Counted from the first letter of the stretch, positions 1 to 9,204 are shown. The stretch is DNA of 28,398 bases from an uncultured Verrucomicrobiales bacterium (GCA_937901085.1 CALCHQ010000059.1:1-28398); one strand, 5' to 3'. Made by a program: numbers and translations. Notes: generated by a model not told the origin, from the letters alone.

Positions 1-3000
1 CGGTGGAGGTGTTGGCAGCGGTCAGCACCAGCGCGCCGGTGCCGCTCTGCTTCACATTGGCCGCTCCGCCAATGACACCGCTCACGGTCAGCTCACCTGT
101 GCCGGCCTGTTCCAGGGTCAGGGTATCGGCAGCGGCCGTTCCTACCGCACCGCTGATGGTGGTGGCGTTGTTGTACTGGGTCTTCACCGTGCCGGTACCG
201 GCCAGCGTTGCCTGCACCGCTCCGGCGCTGGCGATGTCATCGCCACCCAGTACCCAGGTATTGGAGTTGCCTGTCTTGAGCGTACCGGCATATTCGGTGA
301 TGTTGCCCTGCAGGGCAAGGGTCATGGAGGTGTTATTGCCTTCCCACACCGCATTCGATTCACCCAGTAGTTTACCGGTAAAGGTGAAGGTCTTGTTTCC
401 ACCTTCAATGATATTACCCTGCGCGCCCACAATCTGCATCGTGGCGGCTACCGTTGCGGAAGCCGATTCCAGGATGATACCGCGACCATTCTGCACAATG
501 GTGGTATCTTCACCGCCAAAGGCTGCGCTATCCTCAAAAATTACACGATTGTATCCAGAGCCGGCGTGGTTCGCTCCATTGCCGATGATTTCCAGTGTAC
601 CGGCAAATTCGCTGTTATCACCGCTGATCTTGTAGCGGCCACCGCCAGTTTTGTTACCACCGGCGCGCACCACATCGCCGCCGATACGCACCGTACCTTC
701 ACCCTTCAGATTACCGGACAAGGTCAGGCGGGCGTTAGCGGAAGCATCGAAGGTCGTACCGAACGCTACCGTTGCACTAGCAGCCACATCAATGACACCC
801 TGGTAATCCAGCGCCGAGGAGGAAGCAGCCGGATCCAGATAATCGGTCAGCAGATACAGTTTACCGGCACTCACCGTGATGTTACCGGCAAAGTTTCCGG
901 ATTCTGCGCCCTGCGCCCAGGTAAGGGTCAGGTTGCCCGCACCGGTCTTGGTGATACCGTTGGTCAAGGCAGCGGTAATACCGCTGGTCACTGCTGCGGT
1001 CTGCGTACCCCAGGTCACGCTGGTACCATCCACCACTTCAATCTGGAGCGGGCCGGTGTAGCGGTCGCCCAGCGAAAGCTTGGAGCTGATATCCAGCACA
1101 GAGCCGTCGTACTTCAAGCGGCCACCCTCCAGCACAATGTTGCCGCCAGTGGTGGCAGCTGCACCGCTGAACACCAGCACGCCTTTCTTGAGGGTCGTTG
1201 TACCGATGGTGTTGGCGTTCTCAATGGTGACGCTGGTATTATCGCCACGGATGGTCATGCTGTTGGCCGTGATACCATCGCCCGTAAAGGTATATTCACC
1301 ACCCTTGATGGTAATATCCTTGGCCTTCACCGCGCCCTGCACCTGCACTTCACCAGCACCGGCGGTATCAAACACCACATCATCATTTTCCGTTGTCTGG
1401 CCGGAAGAAGCCTGCCAGTTATCGGCATTGGTTCCCCAGACACCGCCGCCGTCGCTATCACCCGTCCAGACCCAGTCTGTCGGCGTGCCGGGAGAGTAGG
1501 TGATTGTGCCCTCGGCGGTGAATTCCCAGTCAGTACCCAACGCCAGGGTATCCGCACTCAGGTTATCTTCTGTCAGCCTCAAGTTGCTCAAATCCTTGCT
1601 GCCGCTGCCCGTAACCAGGGTAATCGTACCATCTGCCCCCTGCGCCTCAGCCAGTTCAACAAGATCCAGCACCACACCCTCGGCAAAGGTCAGCGCCCCG
1701 CCATTGTTGGTAATGGCAGCGCCCACATTCACCGTGCCACCCAGCGTCAGCGTGCCTCCCGTAATGGTGAGGCCGGCGTTCAGCTTCGTCGTGCCGGCAA
1801 AGGTCAGCACACCGGTGGATTCCTTGTTCACGGCCACATCAATCGTCGCCAGCCCCATCACTGTCACGCCGTCAGAGCCTTGCACATTCAGGGTGACGGC
1901 CCCTGTGCCGGTGCCCTGGTATGTGGTCAGGTCCTCAAAAATCTTATAATGATTCGCATCTCCGCACCATGTAGATAAGTTCGCCCCGGCCTGCAACTTC
2001 AGATTCACCTCAGCACCCGTAAAGTCCGCCCAGCGCGTGATGCTGAGCTTGCCCTCCTTGACATCAATCGTGCCGCTGCTAAGGAAATGCGTCTGATACA
2101 TCAGGAACTCGGCGCCGCCCGTCTTGGTCAGCGTATGCCCATTGAGCGAGATGGTCTCGAATTTGCTGCCATCTGAGTTGCCATGACGCATACACAGCTG
2201 CCCCTGAGCATCAACCGTCGCATTGCCCTCCAGCACGATGTCGGGGTTCTGCATCTTGCCATCGTTCACACCGCCCCCTGAATTCCGCAGCGTTGAACCT
2301 TCTCCCATCACCAGTTTGTGGTAGGTGGGCTTGCCTGCCATATCATACACCGCCGTACCCTCCAGCGTCACCTCGCGGCCGCGGTCACCAATCACGCCAT
2401 GTTCAGACGAGGGCTTCAACGTAGCATCGGAGCAGACGGTCACAGCACCCTTGTAAGCACCGCCGAAATTATACGTCACCGTGGTGCCGTCGATTGCCGC
2501 AGCAGAGGCCACAGCATCCATACGGAACGTACCCGTGAACTTGAGCAAATCCGCATTGGACGCATTGGTCAGCACCACTGTACCCCCCTCTGCATTTACC
2601 TTCGAAAACACCGAAGAGTCGCCAACGTGCAGTATACCTCCCTCATTCACTGTAATGTTCTCGGCAGTTCCCATCCCGCCGGAAGCATTGTAAGTCAACT
2701 CCGTATTCACGAAGTAGGTCGTACCCGTGCCGGCAAGTTCCTGCTCAATGTAAATATTATTTCCATCCCGCTGAACCTGGCTGCCGGTGTATTCCGTCTC
2801 TCCAACCTTCAGACGGAACGAGTCTCCCAGCGTCACACTGGAGGTCGTGCTATGGACAACCACAAGCTTGACACTACCGCCAGTCTGGAAGCCATTTGCC
2901 CCATCGGTATAGCCTGCACCCGACCCCTCAGATTCCATAAACGAGCCGGTGGTGGTATCCACCTCAATCGTACCGTTCAGCGTCAGGATATGGCTATTCT

Positions 3001-3577
3001 CCACCGTGCCGGTCAGGGTGATGGTGCTGTCGGCCGTGCCCAGAGTCAAGGTGCCGGCATTCTGCACAGAAGCCAGACTGCCCACCACCGTCTGGATGCT
3101 CACCACCTGATTAGCGGTGTTAATAATGTTGACATTCTGCACAGGGGCGCCGTCCTTGCCCTGCAGTTTGAGAATCGTCAGGTTGGCGAAATTGTAGCCC
3201 TTCTGGTCAACAAAATGCCCCCACATATCCTCGTCCTCAAGGTAATGCGTAGTGAAAGATACCGTCTGGTTATCTTTCATGGTCAAGGACTGGGTCGTGT
3301 AAACGTTATTATCAGGGATGAAACAGGAAATTATAATTTCATCTTCCTTATCTGCAGCCTTAATGTTATCACTATACGGATTTGCAACGTACTGGAAAAT
3401 CTTATTCTTATTAGGCTCATATACGCTCCAGGCGGCCTGGGCCTGCTGCCCGGTCAGCTGAACAGCCAGCACACCGGCAGAGAAGGTGGCCGTACCTACG
3501 GTGGAGGCAATACCTGCTACGGCAGCAAAGCAGGCGAGGACGGCATGACGAAGGGATTTCGGGAGATGTAATTTCAT
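1..3577 (-). CDS. Autotransporter-type beta-helix adhesin, N-terminal part (cut by window edge)
   Basis: On the minus strand an open frame of 1192 codons runs from an ATG at 3577 to the window edge without a stop. The first ~49 residues form a long export signal: a basic start (MKLHLPKSLRHAVLACF), a hydrophobic stretch, and a likely cut near QQAQAA. The rest is Gly/Thr/Asn/Val-rich with recurring segments such as GTLTL, GNITVSAGKL and TKTGAGNLTL, typical of autotransporter-associated beta-strand repeats that fold as a right-handed beta-helix. The C-terminal translocator or anchor would lie beyond the window. The leader resembles those I recall from large Akkermansia autotransporters. It is probably a surface adhesin or protease passenger; no catalytic motif is visible. 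There is no good Shine-Dalgarno. The start was chosen because it directly begins the signal peptide. All plus-strand frames over this stretch are compositional shadows. Confidence 0.85.
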   Translation of the reverse strand, partial: MKLHLPKSLRHAVLACFAAVAGIASTVGTATFSAGVLAVQLTGQQAQAAWSVYEPNKNKIFQYVANPYSDNIKAADKEDEIIISCFIPDNNVYTTQSLTMKDNQTVSFTTHYLEDEDMWGHFVDQKGYNFANLTILKLQGKDGAPVQNVNIINTANQVVSIQTVVGSLASVQNAGTLTLGTADSTITLTGTVENSHILTLNGTIEVDTTTGSFMESEGSGAGYTDGANGFQTGGSVKLVVVHSTTSSVTLGDSFRLKVGETEYTGSQVQRDGNNIYIEQELAGTGTTYFVNTELTYNASGGMGTAENITVNEGGILHVGDSSVFSKVNAEGGTVVLTNASNADLLKFTGTFRMDAVASAAAIDGTTVTYNFGGAYKGAVTVCSDATLKPSSEHGVIGDRGREVTLEGTAVYDMAGKPTYHKLVMGEGSTLRNSGGGVNDGKMQNPDIVLEGNATVDAQGQLCMRHGNSDGSKFETISLNGHTLTKTGGAEFLMYQTHFLSSGTIDVKEGKLSITRWADFTGAEVNLKLQAGANLSTWCGDANHYKIFEDLTTYQGTGTGAVTLNVQGSDGVTVMGLATIDVAVNKESTGVLTFAGTTKLNAGLTITGGTLTLGGTVNVGAAITNNGGALTFAEGVVLDLVELAEAQGADGTITLVTGSGSKDLSNLRLTEDNLSADTLALGTDWEFTAEGTITYSPGTPTDWVWTGDSDGGGVWGTNADNWQASSGQTTENDDVVFDTAGAGEVQVQGAVKAKDITIKGGEYTFTGDGITANSMTIRGDNTSVTIENANTIGTTTLKKGVLVFSGAAATTGGNIVLEGGRLKYDGSVLDISSKLSLGDRYTGPLQIEVVDGTSVTWGTQTAAVTSGITAALTNGITKTGAGNLTLTWAQGAESGNFAGNITVSAGKLYLLTDYLDPAASSSALDYQGVIDVAASATVAFGTTFDASANARLTLSGNLKGEGTVRIGGDVVRAGGNKTGGGRYKISGDNSEFAGTLEIIGNGANHAGSGYNRVIFEDSAAFGGEDTTIVQNGRGIILESASATVAATMQIVGAQGNIIEGGNKTFTFTGKLLGESNAVWEGNNTSMTLALQGNITEYAGTLKTGNSNTWVLGGDDIASAGAVQATLAGTGTVKTQYNNATTISGAVGTAAADTLTLEQAGTGELTVSGVIGGAANVKQSGTGALVLTAANTST

Positions 3578-3642
3578 AAAATCTGGTAGAGAAGTAAGGA
3601 GGGAGGCATCAGGAGACAGACCTCCCGAAGTGCTACCTTAAC

Positions 3643-3671
3643 ACAATACCCAAATCCCCCCGCCATGGCAA
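3643..3671 (-). promoter_or_regulatory. Candidate sigma70-type promoter for the adhesin gene
   Basis: Read on the minus strand there is TTGCCA (3671-3666), a 17-base spacer and TATTGT (3648-3643), about 66 bases before the adhesin ATG. A GGGAGG/CCTCCC inverted repeat (3601-3606 with 3621-3626) would lie in the 5' leader. Matches to consensus are 5/6 and 4/6, so this is a reasonable but unproven call. Confidence 0.4.
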
Positions 3672-4018
3672 GCAGAAAAATAGAACAATGGTGCAGAATA
3701 CGTAAGTTTCCCATAAAGGCCTCACGTTGAGCCCAGAGGTGATGGCATTTGCTCCCCCTCCCGCAGCGCCTTGCGGATGCACACAGACAGCCCCGACCGA
3801 GGCTGTAATTTCTGCTCGCGAGCGTAGGGTGTAGGGAGCAACAACAAATAACAACGTCGAGCGGATTTTGAGCCCTGTTCGGGGCGGTAAGCCGTTAGGC
3901 AGCAAGCGCCCTGACAGGCTCAAGATTTCCTGCGCCTTTGGCGCAGCTGGGTATCGGCCGCGCCAAAGGCGCGGGGAACTTTCACATCCAAAATTCTACT
4001 TTCTACATTTAAAATGAC
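3672..4018. other. Intergenic stretch with two small palindromes
   Basis: About 350 bases lie between the adhesin promoter and the end of pheT. I see no convincing coding frame; a minus-strand frame at 3633-3923 is short and low in protein-like character. Two tight hairpins stand 12 bases apart: CTGCGCC-TTT-GGCGCAG (3930-3946) and CCGCGCC-AAA-GGCGCGG (3958-3974). Their cores GCGCCTTTGGCGC and GCGCCAAAGGCGC are loop-inverted versions of one another, which suggests a repetitive extragenic palindrome pair. Confidence 0.5.
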
Positions 4019-4046
4019 ACAGGCGCGCACGTGTGTGCGCGCCTGT
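4019..4046 (-). terminator. Hairpin downstream of pheT
   Basis: A perfect 12-bp stem, ACAGGCGCGCAC (4019-4030) with GTGCGCGCCTGT (4035-4046), has a 4-base loop. It starts 27 bases after the pheT stop on the minus strand. The sequence after it on that strand (GTCATTTTAAATG) is only moderately T-rich, so it may be a weak or factor-assisted terminator for pheST. Confidence 0.55.
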
Positions 4047-4072
4047 GCGTGAGGATGGCTTTCCTGCCGGCT

Positions 4073-6568
4073 TTAGCGGAAGCGGAGTTCCTTCACCTTG
4101 GCGGCAAGGGCATCGAGTACCGTCTTGTGGGCGGCATCGACCTCGGCGGCGGTGAGAGTCTTCTTCGCGTCGCGGTACAGGAAGGTGTAGGTCATGGCCT
4201 TGCGGTCAGCGGCCAGTTTCCCGCCTGTCGGATCGCAGAACACATCCTTGAGCGCGCAGGAGACCAGCAGTTTCTGCTTAGCGCCCTCGACCACCTTCAT
4301 AATGTCGGCATGGCGGGTGGCAGCGGGGACATCGAGCGAGGCATCGCGCCCGGAACCGGGGAACTGGGGCAGGTCTGCCGCCTTGAAGGGGGCGGTGGCC
4401 ACCTGCTGCAGCTTGCGGAGATCGAGCTCGGCGTAGTAGCATTCCATAGGCAGGCCGAGCGCACGGCACTTGGCCAGGGAAAGGCGGGCCACATAGCCGC
4501 AGGCCTGGTTGTTGATGGCGATGTCAGCCCCGACGGCGGCGTTCTCACGCTGCTGCTTGGCGGGGGTGATGGTGATGGCAGCCTTGGGCACGAGGGTGTC
4601 CAGCACGGCACGGAGGTGTTCGAAATGCACCTCGCCGGGCTTGGTGCAGGCCCAGCTGGCGGGGCTCAGCTTACCGGCCATGAAGATACCCAGCACTTCG
4701 GTTTCGATATCGCGGCCCTTGCCGCCGCCGGTGTTGCGGAACACGCGGCCGCATTCAAAGAAGCGCAGCACATCCATGCCCTGGTTGATATTGCGGGCAG
4801 CCACGGAGATGAGGCCGGGCGCGAGCGAGGGACGCAGGGTGGAGTGGTCTTCCGAAATCGGCAGGGAAACGCGGATAACGTCGCCCTCCATGAGCGGCTT
4901 GATGGGCAGCGCGTTCTCTACGCTGGCGATGGTGGGGTCGATGCTTTCGGCAGCGATGAGCTTGAAGGTCTGCACTTCCCAGAAACCGGCACCGGCCAGT
5001 TTGCGGGAAAGGGCCATGCGGTAGTCGTGGGCGCGGTCCTGGGCGCTTTCCGGCACATAGATGGAGGTGCTGGTGGCGGGAATGTTGTCGATGCCGTACA
5101 CGCGGACGATTTCTTCCAGCAGGTCGCAGCTGCGCTTGAGGTCGAGACGCCAGGGCGGGCAATCCCAGGTACCCTTCACATCCACGTCCTTGAGACCCAG
5201 GTTGCGGAGGATGCGGGCGCCTTCCATGTGGGGCAGCGTGCCGTTGGTCATCACGTCGAGTTCCTTCCAGTCCAGCTTCACCTGGTCGAGGGCGTAGTAA
5301 ATCTTCGCTTCGGTGCCCTGCTCCAGCACCGTGGCGCTGGTGGCCAGTTCTTCCGATACCAGGCAGGGAGCCTGACCACCCACCAGCACCGGCTCTGCCG
5401 TGCCGCCGCAGCATTCGAGGATGAGCTGGGTGGCGCGGGCTGCGGCACGCAGAACATTCCAGGGGGAGGTGCCGCGCTCGAAACGGTAGGAGGAATCAGA
5501 ACCCAGCGCCAGACGGCGGCTGGTGAAGCGGATGCTGCTGCGCAGGAACCAGGCAGATTCGAGGATGATGTCGGTGGTCTGTTCCGTCACGCCGGAATCC
5601 AGACCGCCCATGACACCACCCAGGGCCAGGGCAGCACCGCTGGCATCGGAGATAACTACATCGTCGCTCTTGAGCGAGTACTGCTCATTCATGAGGCTGG
5701 TGAACTGCTCTCCCTCGGCCGCGCGGCGGATGTTCAGCCCACCGGTAATCTTAGCGGCATCAAAGGCGTGCAGCGGGTGCCCCAGCTCAAAGAGGCAGTA
5801 GTTGGTGATGTCCACCACGTTGTTGATGGGACGCAGGCCGATGGACACCAGGCGGTTGGCCAGCCACTCCGGAGAGGGGCCGATCTTGACGCCGGTAATG
5901 CGGGTGGCGGTGTAGAGCGGGCAGAGTTCCGGAGCAGAGAGGGTGATGAAGTCACCGGCGGCCTTGGTCCGGGCCGCAGCGGCGGGAGCTTCGGCGGGGT
6001 CCTGCTTCAGGCTGCGGCCGGTGATGCCGGCCAGCTCGCGGGCCATGCCCCAATGGCTCAGCAGGTCCGGGCGGTTCGGGGTAATCTCCAGCTCGAAGAT
6101 GGTGTCGGTCTCCACAAAGGAACGTACCGGCGTGCCGATGACGTAGTCCTGCGGCAGAATCCAGAGGCCGTGTTCCTTATCGGGCAAGCCGAGTTCGGAG
6201 GCGGAGCAGAGCATGCCGCGGCTTTCGACACCGCGCAGCTTGCCGTCCTTGATTTCCCAGCCGCCGGGCAGCACCGCACCAGGCAGCGCGCAGGGTACTT
6301 TGTCGCCCACGCTGTAATTCTGCGCGCCGCAGACAATCTGGCGCAGGGAGCCTTCGCCTGCATCTACCATGCAGACATTGAGGTGGTCGCTCCCCTCCAC
6401 GGGGGTCTTTTCCATGACCTGGGCCACGACCACGAGGTCGGTGGTCACGCCGCGCTCCTGGATGCCCTCTACCTCAATACCGGCAAAGGTGAGCATATCG
6501 GCCATTTCCTGGGTGCCAAGCCCCTCGAGGTCAATGTAGCTGGAAAGCCAATTCAGAGAAACATTCAT
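4073..6568 (-). CDS. pheT: Phenylalanyl-tRNA synthetase beta subunit
   Basis: An 831-residue protein, normal length for bacterial PheT. With PheS it forms the cytosolic alpha2-beta2 enzyme that charges tRNA-Phe; the beta chain binds the tRNA and edits misacylated Tyr-tRNA. The N-terminus MNVSLNWLSSYIDL is the classic PheT start. Residues ~40-150 form the EMAP/OB-type tRNA-binding domain (VVVAQV, HPL-type core HLNVC, SRGMLCSASELG). The B3/B4 editing domain follows at ~205-385 and B5 at ~400-480. The catalytic-like core comes next, and an FDX-ACB anticodon-binding domain ends the protein (~738-831, beginning near FPGSGRDASLDVP). It lies 24 bases downstream of pheS in the same direction, so the two are almost certainly one transcript. 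Nothing looks broken. Confidence 0.97.
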   Translation of the reverse strand: MNVSLNWLSSYIDLEGLGTQEMADMLTFAGIEVEGIQERGVTTDLVVVAQVMEKTPVEGSDHLNVCMVDAGEGSLRQIVCGAQNYSVGDKVPCALPGAVLPGGWEIKDGKLRGVESRGMLCSASELGLPDKEHGLWILPQDYVIGTPVRSFVETDTIFELEITPNRPDLLSHWGMARELAGITGRSLKQDPAEAPAAAARTKAAGDFITLSAPELCPLYTATRITGVKIGPSPEWLANRLVSIGLRPINNVVDITNYCLFELGHPLHAFDAAKITGGLNIRRAAEGEQFTSLMNEQYSLKSDDVVISDASGAALALGGVMGGLDSGVTEQTTDIILESAWFLRSSIRFTSRRLALGSDSSYRFERGTSPWNVLRAAARATQLILECCGGTAEPVLVGGQAPCLVSEELATSATVLEQGTEAKIYYALDQVKLDWKELDVMTNGTLPHMEGARILRNLGLKDVDVKGTWDCPPWRLDLKRSCDLLEEIVRVYGIDNIPATSTSIYVPESAQDRAHDYRMALSRKLAGAGFWEVQTFKLIAAESIDPTIASVENALPIKPLMEGDVIRVSLPISEDHSTLRPSLAPGLISVAARNINQGMDVLRFFECGRVFRNTGGGKGRDIETEVLGIFMAGKLSPASWACTKPGEVHFEHLRAVLDTLVPKAAITITPAKQQRENAAVGADIAINNQACGYVARLSLAKCRALGLPMECYYAELDLRKLQQVATAPFKAADLPQFPGSGRDASLDVPAATRHADIMKVVEGAKQKLLVSCALKDVFCDPTGGKLAADRKAMTYTFLYRDAKKTLTAAEVDAAHKTVLDALAAKVKELRFR

Positions 6569-6592
6569 AATGATGGGAAAATGGGTTGGATT

Positions 6593-7603
6593 TTATTGGA
6601 ACTGGGCAAGGAAGCGGGCATCGTTTTCGATGAGGAGGCGGATGTCGCGGATGCCCCAGCGAATCATGGCCAGACGCTCCAGACCGATACCGAAGGCAAA
6701 GCCGGTGCAGCCAGCGTAGAGGTTCTTGCCGGTGGCTTTGTCGATATTCTCGAACACGGCGGGGTTCACCATGCCGCAACCGGCAATCTCAATCCAGCGC
6801 GGAGCCTGCCCGGCTGCCTGCAGCAGCACGTCAATCTCAAAACTGGGTTCGGTGAAGGGGAAGAAGTGAGGACGGAAGCGCACGGCGGTTTCCTCGCCAA
6901 AGAGGGCTTTCAGGAAATATTCCAGCGTGCCTTTCAGGTCGCCCACGCTCACTTCCTTAGCCACATACAGACCTTCAATCTGGTTGAAGGCGGAAAGGTG
7001 GGTGGCGTCGATGGCATCGCGGCGGAAGGCCGAGCCGGGGCAGATGATGCGGATGGGCGGGCAGTCTTTTTCCATGACGCGGGCCTGCACGGTGCTGGTC
7101 TGCGTGCGGAGGAGCTTGCCGCTGTCGAAATAGAAGGTATCCTTCTCGTTGCGGGCGGGGTGGTCGTCCGGGGTGTTGAGCGCGTCGAAGCAATGCCACT
7201 CATCCTCGATCTCTGGGCCATCGGCCAGGGTGAAGCCCATGCGGCGCAGCACGCGCACGGCTTCGTCGCGCACGATGGAGATGGGATGAAGCCCGCCGGC
7301 AGGCAGGGTGGCTCCGGGCATGGTAAAGTCTGTTCCGGCCACGGCAGCAGCATCCATTTCCTGCTGCAGGGCCTCCTTGCGGGTTTCGAGCGCAGCGGTG
7401 ATGGCGGCGCGGGCTTCGTTCAGCAGCGCGCCCACGGCGGGTTTGTCTTCTTTAGGTACATCGCGCATGCCCTGCTGCACCTGGGTGAGCGTGCCTTTCT
7501 TGCCCAGAATGGCGACGCGGGCATCCTCCAGCGCTTTCATGTCGGCAATGCCGGCGATGCGGGCCAGAGCCTCTGTTTGTACGCTTGCAATCTGATTTTT
7601 CAT
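6593..7603 (-). CDS. pheS: Phenylalanyl-tRNA synthetase alpha subunit
   Basis: A 336-residue catalytic subunit of phenylalanyl-tRNA synthetase. Class II signatures are visible: motif 1 around HPISIVRDEAVRVLRRMGF, motif 2 around FEIDVLLQ...WIEIAGCGMV, and motif 3 GIGLERLAMIRWGI near the C-terminus. The N-terminal ~85 residues are the usual coiled-coil tRNA-binding arm (KKGTLTQVQQGMRDVP). I chose the ATG at 7603 (MKNQIASVQTEAL) rather than the longer frame to 7699. The 32 extra residues do not resemble PheS, and the longer start would begin just inside the terminator of the upstream small gene. No clear Shine-Dalgarno precedes it. It is followed closely by pheT. Confidence 0.96.
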   Translation of the reverse strand: MKNQIASVQTEALARIAGIADMKALEDARVAILGKKGTLTQVQQGMRDVPKEDKPAVGALLNEARAAITAALETRKEALQQEMDAAAVAGTDFTMPGATLPAGGLHPISIVRDEAVRVLRRMGFTLADGPEIEDEWHCFDALNTPDDHPARNEKDTFYFDSGKLLRTQTSTVQARVMEKDCPPIRIICPGSAFRRDAIDATHLSAFNQIEGLYVAKEVSVGDLKGTLEYFLKALFGEETAVRFRPHFFPFTEPSFEIDVLLQAAGQAPRWIEIAGCGMVNPAVFENIDKATGKNLYAGCTGFAFGIGLERLAMIRWGIRDIRLLIENDARFLAQFQ

Positions 7604-7697
7604 AAGTTCGCGTGTAACTATACGCGCGTAGGCGCTTTTGTCAAGCTTTTGCAAGGCGGGATGACAGGATACAAACGCGTTTCCCGGCGGCAGGAAC

Positions 7698-7731
7698 AAA
7701 AAAAATCCCCCGCTCAGCTTGAAGCGGAAGA
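7698..7731 (-). terminator. Rho-independent terminator of the small peptide gene
   Basis: On the minus strand TCTTCCGCT (7731-7723) pairs with AGCGGGGGA (7714-7706) through 9 bp including two G-U pairs, with an 8-base loop. It is followed by eight T (7705-7698). It ends the transcript of the 37-codon gene and separates it from pheS. Confidence 0.75.
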
Positions 7732-7808
7732 TTCCCTCTCAAAACAGGCTGCACGCAGCCCTGAATCACGGTGTGGATGCACCGTGGTCTTCTCTGGAAA
7801 GCGCCCTA

Positions 7809-7922
7809 TCAGAAGCAGTACATCTCCGGGGTGGGAGGCAGCGTGTTCTCCGGGGTGGGAGGCAGCGTGTTGCCAGCAGCGGTAAGGGCGGTAAGGCCAA
7901 GTACGATAGCGATAGTCTTCAT
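7809..7922 (-). CDS. 37-residue secreted or membrane peptide with tandem NTLPPTPE repeat
   Basis: This small gene starts at ATG 7922 on the minus strand and ends at TGA 7811-7809. The product begins MKTIAIVLGLTALTAAG, a short basic-hydrophobic signal or anchor like that of tiny entericidin-type lipoproteins, but the lipobox cysteine is absent (AAG-N instead of a Cys). NTLPPTPE then occurs twice in tandem, encoded by a perfect 24-bp direct duplication, and the peptide ends MYCF. A GGAAAG Shine-Dalgarno-like sequence precedes the ATG. It has its own strong promoter (7975-8002) and terminator (7698-7731), so it is a monocistronic unit and likely real. I do not recognise its function; an envelope peptide or a decayed entericidin-like gene are both possible. 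Confidence 0.6.
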   Translation of the reverse strand: MKTIAIVLGLTALTAAGNTLPPTPENTLPPTPEMYCF

Positions 7923-7950
7923 ATTTTTGTTCTTTCCTTTCTATTTCCCT

Positions 7951-7968
7951 GCCGGGCGAAATCCCGGC
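7951..7968 (-). other. 5'-leader hairpin of the small peptide mRNA
   Basis: GCCGGG (7951-7956) and CCCGGC (7963-7968) form a 6-bp stem with a 6-base loop, placed right at the expected transcription start of the small peptide gene. A stem at the extreme 5' end commonly stabilises an mRNA; that role is inferred. Confidence 0.45.
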
Positions 7969-7974
7969 TGCGTG

Positions 7975-8002
7975 ATTCTACTCCCTTTTCCTCACTTGTC
8001 AA
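7975..8002 (-). promoter_or_regulatory. Strong sigma70-type promoter for the small peptide gene
   Basis: On the minus strand there is a consensus -35 TTGACA (8002-7997), a 16-base spacer and -10 TAGAAT (7980-7975). The predicted start is about 45 bases before the ATG at 7922. This is the best promoter match in the window. Confidence 0.7.
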
Positions 8003-8072
8003 CCCCAAAAATGAGAAATTTTCTTTTTTTTATAAAAAAATGAAAGGCGGCTTGCAGGCAGACCGTATGCGC

Positions 8073-8094
8073 GCGCCTGTTGGCGCATTTTTTT
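8073..8094 (+). terminator. Terminator-like hairpin with T tract, no obvious upstream gene
   Basis: GCGCC (8073-8077) and GGCGC (8082-8086) form a short stem with a TGTT loop, followed by A and seven T on the plus strand. No plus-strand gene lies upstream, so it may insulate the next gene from antisense transcription, or end a small RNA I cannot define. Confidence 0.45.
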
Positions 8095-8155
8095 GTCCCC
8101 TACTGGTGAAGTATAGGCTTGTAAGCACACAACTAACATGATAGTATACCGCGGT

Positions 8156-9178
8156 ATGAATAAGTTTTTCCAACGTGTGCTTACCGGGCTTCTGCTTCTG
8201 ACACCTGCCGCCCTGGCTGTGCAGTTGAGTGACCTCTCCCCCTCGCTGGACCGTACTGCGGCCGATGAAAACCTGACCAAGGACTATGCCTACCGCGTCC
8301 TCAGCGACCTGAGCGTGCGCCGCATCTGGAACGTGGATGAAAACCGCAAGCTGAGCATTGACTTCGATGCCAAGCCCGGCGGGCTCATCTGCATTGTTGT
8401 GGATTACCGCAAGCCGGTATCGCTGGAAGAGGCCGATAAGGATGCCGCCGACATCGGCAAGTTCGAGGAAGCCGCCTGGCGCAAGTTCTCTGCCGACAAG
8501 GCCGCCAAGTACTACATGGGCCGTTCCCGCGCCATGAAGTTCAAGGAAGGCTACATGTTCGAAGAGCTGACCGGGGCTAACAAATGCTCCCGCCTCACCT
8601 TCTACACCAAAGCCCCTAAGGAGAACCGCCGCCACCTTTCGGAAGGCAGCACCGTCAACGGCTCTTCGGCCATGGGTAACACGCTCAGCGGCAGCGCCGT
8701 GAAGAAGCTTCTGGAAGATGAGGAAAAGCGCCTCTACACCGCCAACAAGACTGACAAGCCGGCCGAACCGAAGAAGGTTTCCAAGCCTGTGGTGGTGGAT
8801 GAACCCGTGGTAGAGGAAACCCCGGAGGAAGAACCGGAGGAGGAAATCATTGAAGAGCCCAAGGAAACCGGTAAGGTGGTTCAGGGTCCTGTGAAGGTGA
8901 AGCCCATCAAGACCGTGAAGAAGAAGGGCGACCGCAAGAGCGACTTCGAAAACCTGCTGGCCAAGCTTGGGCTGGACGGTCTCACCACCCTGCATTGGAT
9001 TCTCATTGGCGTCGGCCTGGTGGTACTCTTCACCGTGCTGGGAGCCCTGGGTCGCGGCGGCAACCGCCGCAAGCTGGAAAAACGCGCTGCCCAGCTGCGC
9101 GGCAGCAGCACCTCGGTCAAGGCCAGCCTGCGCCAGAGCATCAAAGGCGGCAGCAAGAAAGGGCTGAAGCTGAAGTAA
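8156..9178 (+). CDS. Exported membrane-anchored protein of unknown function
   Basis: A 340-residue protein. The start at 8156 (MNKFFQRVLTGLLLLTPAALA) gives a clean signal peptide; an ATG six codons upstream would spoil it. A globular region follows at ~22-175, with no motif I recognise. Next is a low-complexity Lys/Glu/Pro/Val region (~195-250, repeated VVDEPVVEETPEEEPEEE-like acidic stretches). A single transmembrane helix (~280-303, LHWILIGVGLVVLFTVLGAL) precedes a basic cytoplasmic tail. Topology is probably periplasmic domain out, tail in. A TTGTAA-17-TAGTAT pair (8120-8147) would start transcription almost at the ATG, so the mRNA may be nearly leaderless. A strong terminator follows, so it is a single-gene unit. 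I do not recognise the family. Confidence 0.8.
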   Translation: MNKFFQRVLTGLLLLTPAALAVQLSDLSPSLDRTAADENLTKDYAYRVLSDLSVRRIWNVDENRKLSIDFDAKPGGLICIVVDYRKPVSLEEADKDAADIGKFEEAAWRKFSADKAAKYYMGRSRAMKFKEGYMFEELTGANKCSRLTFYTKAPKENRRHLSEGSTVNGSSAMGNTLSGSAVKKLLEDEEKRLYTANKTDKPAEPKKVSKPVVVDEPVVEETPEEEPEEEIIEEPKETGKVVQGPVKVKPIKTVKKKGDRKSDFENLLAKLGLDGLTTLHWILIGVGLVVLFTVLGALGRGGNRRKLEKRAAQLRGSSTSVKASLRQSIKGGSKKGLKLK

Positions 9179-9204
9179 GCTCCCCTGCCCACTCCTGTTT
9201 CACA

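Noticed and set aside
566..3571. Plus-strand frames of 470 and 417 codons
   Set aside because: They are antisense to the autotransporter passenger, have no recognisable domain and are rich in Arg/His/Gly as expected of shadows.
4031..7885. 1284-codon plus-strand open frame
   Set aside because: It is antisense to pheT and pheS, whose domains are unmistakable. GC-rich third positions create the long shadow; its sequence is low-complexity Gly/Ala/His.
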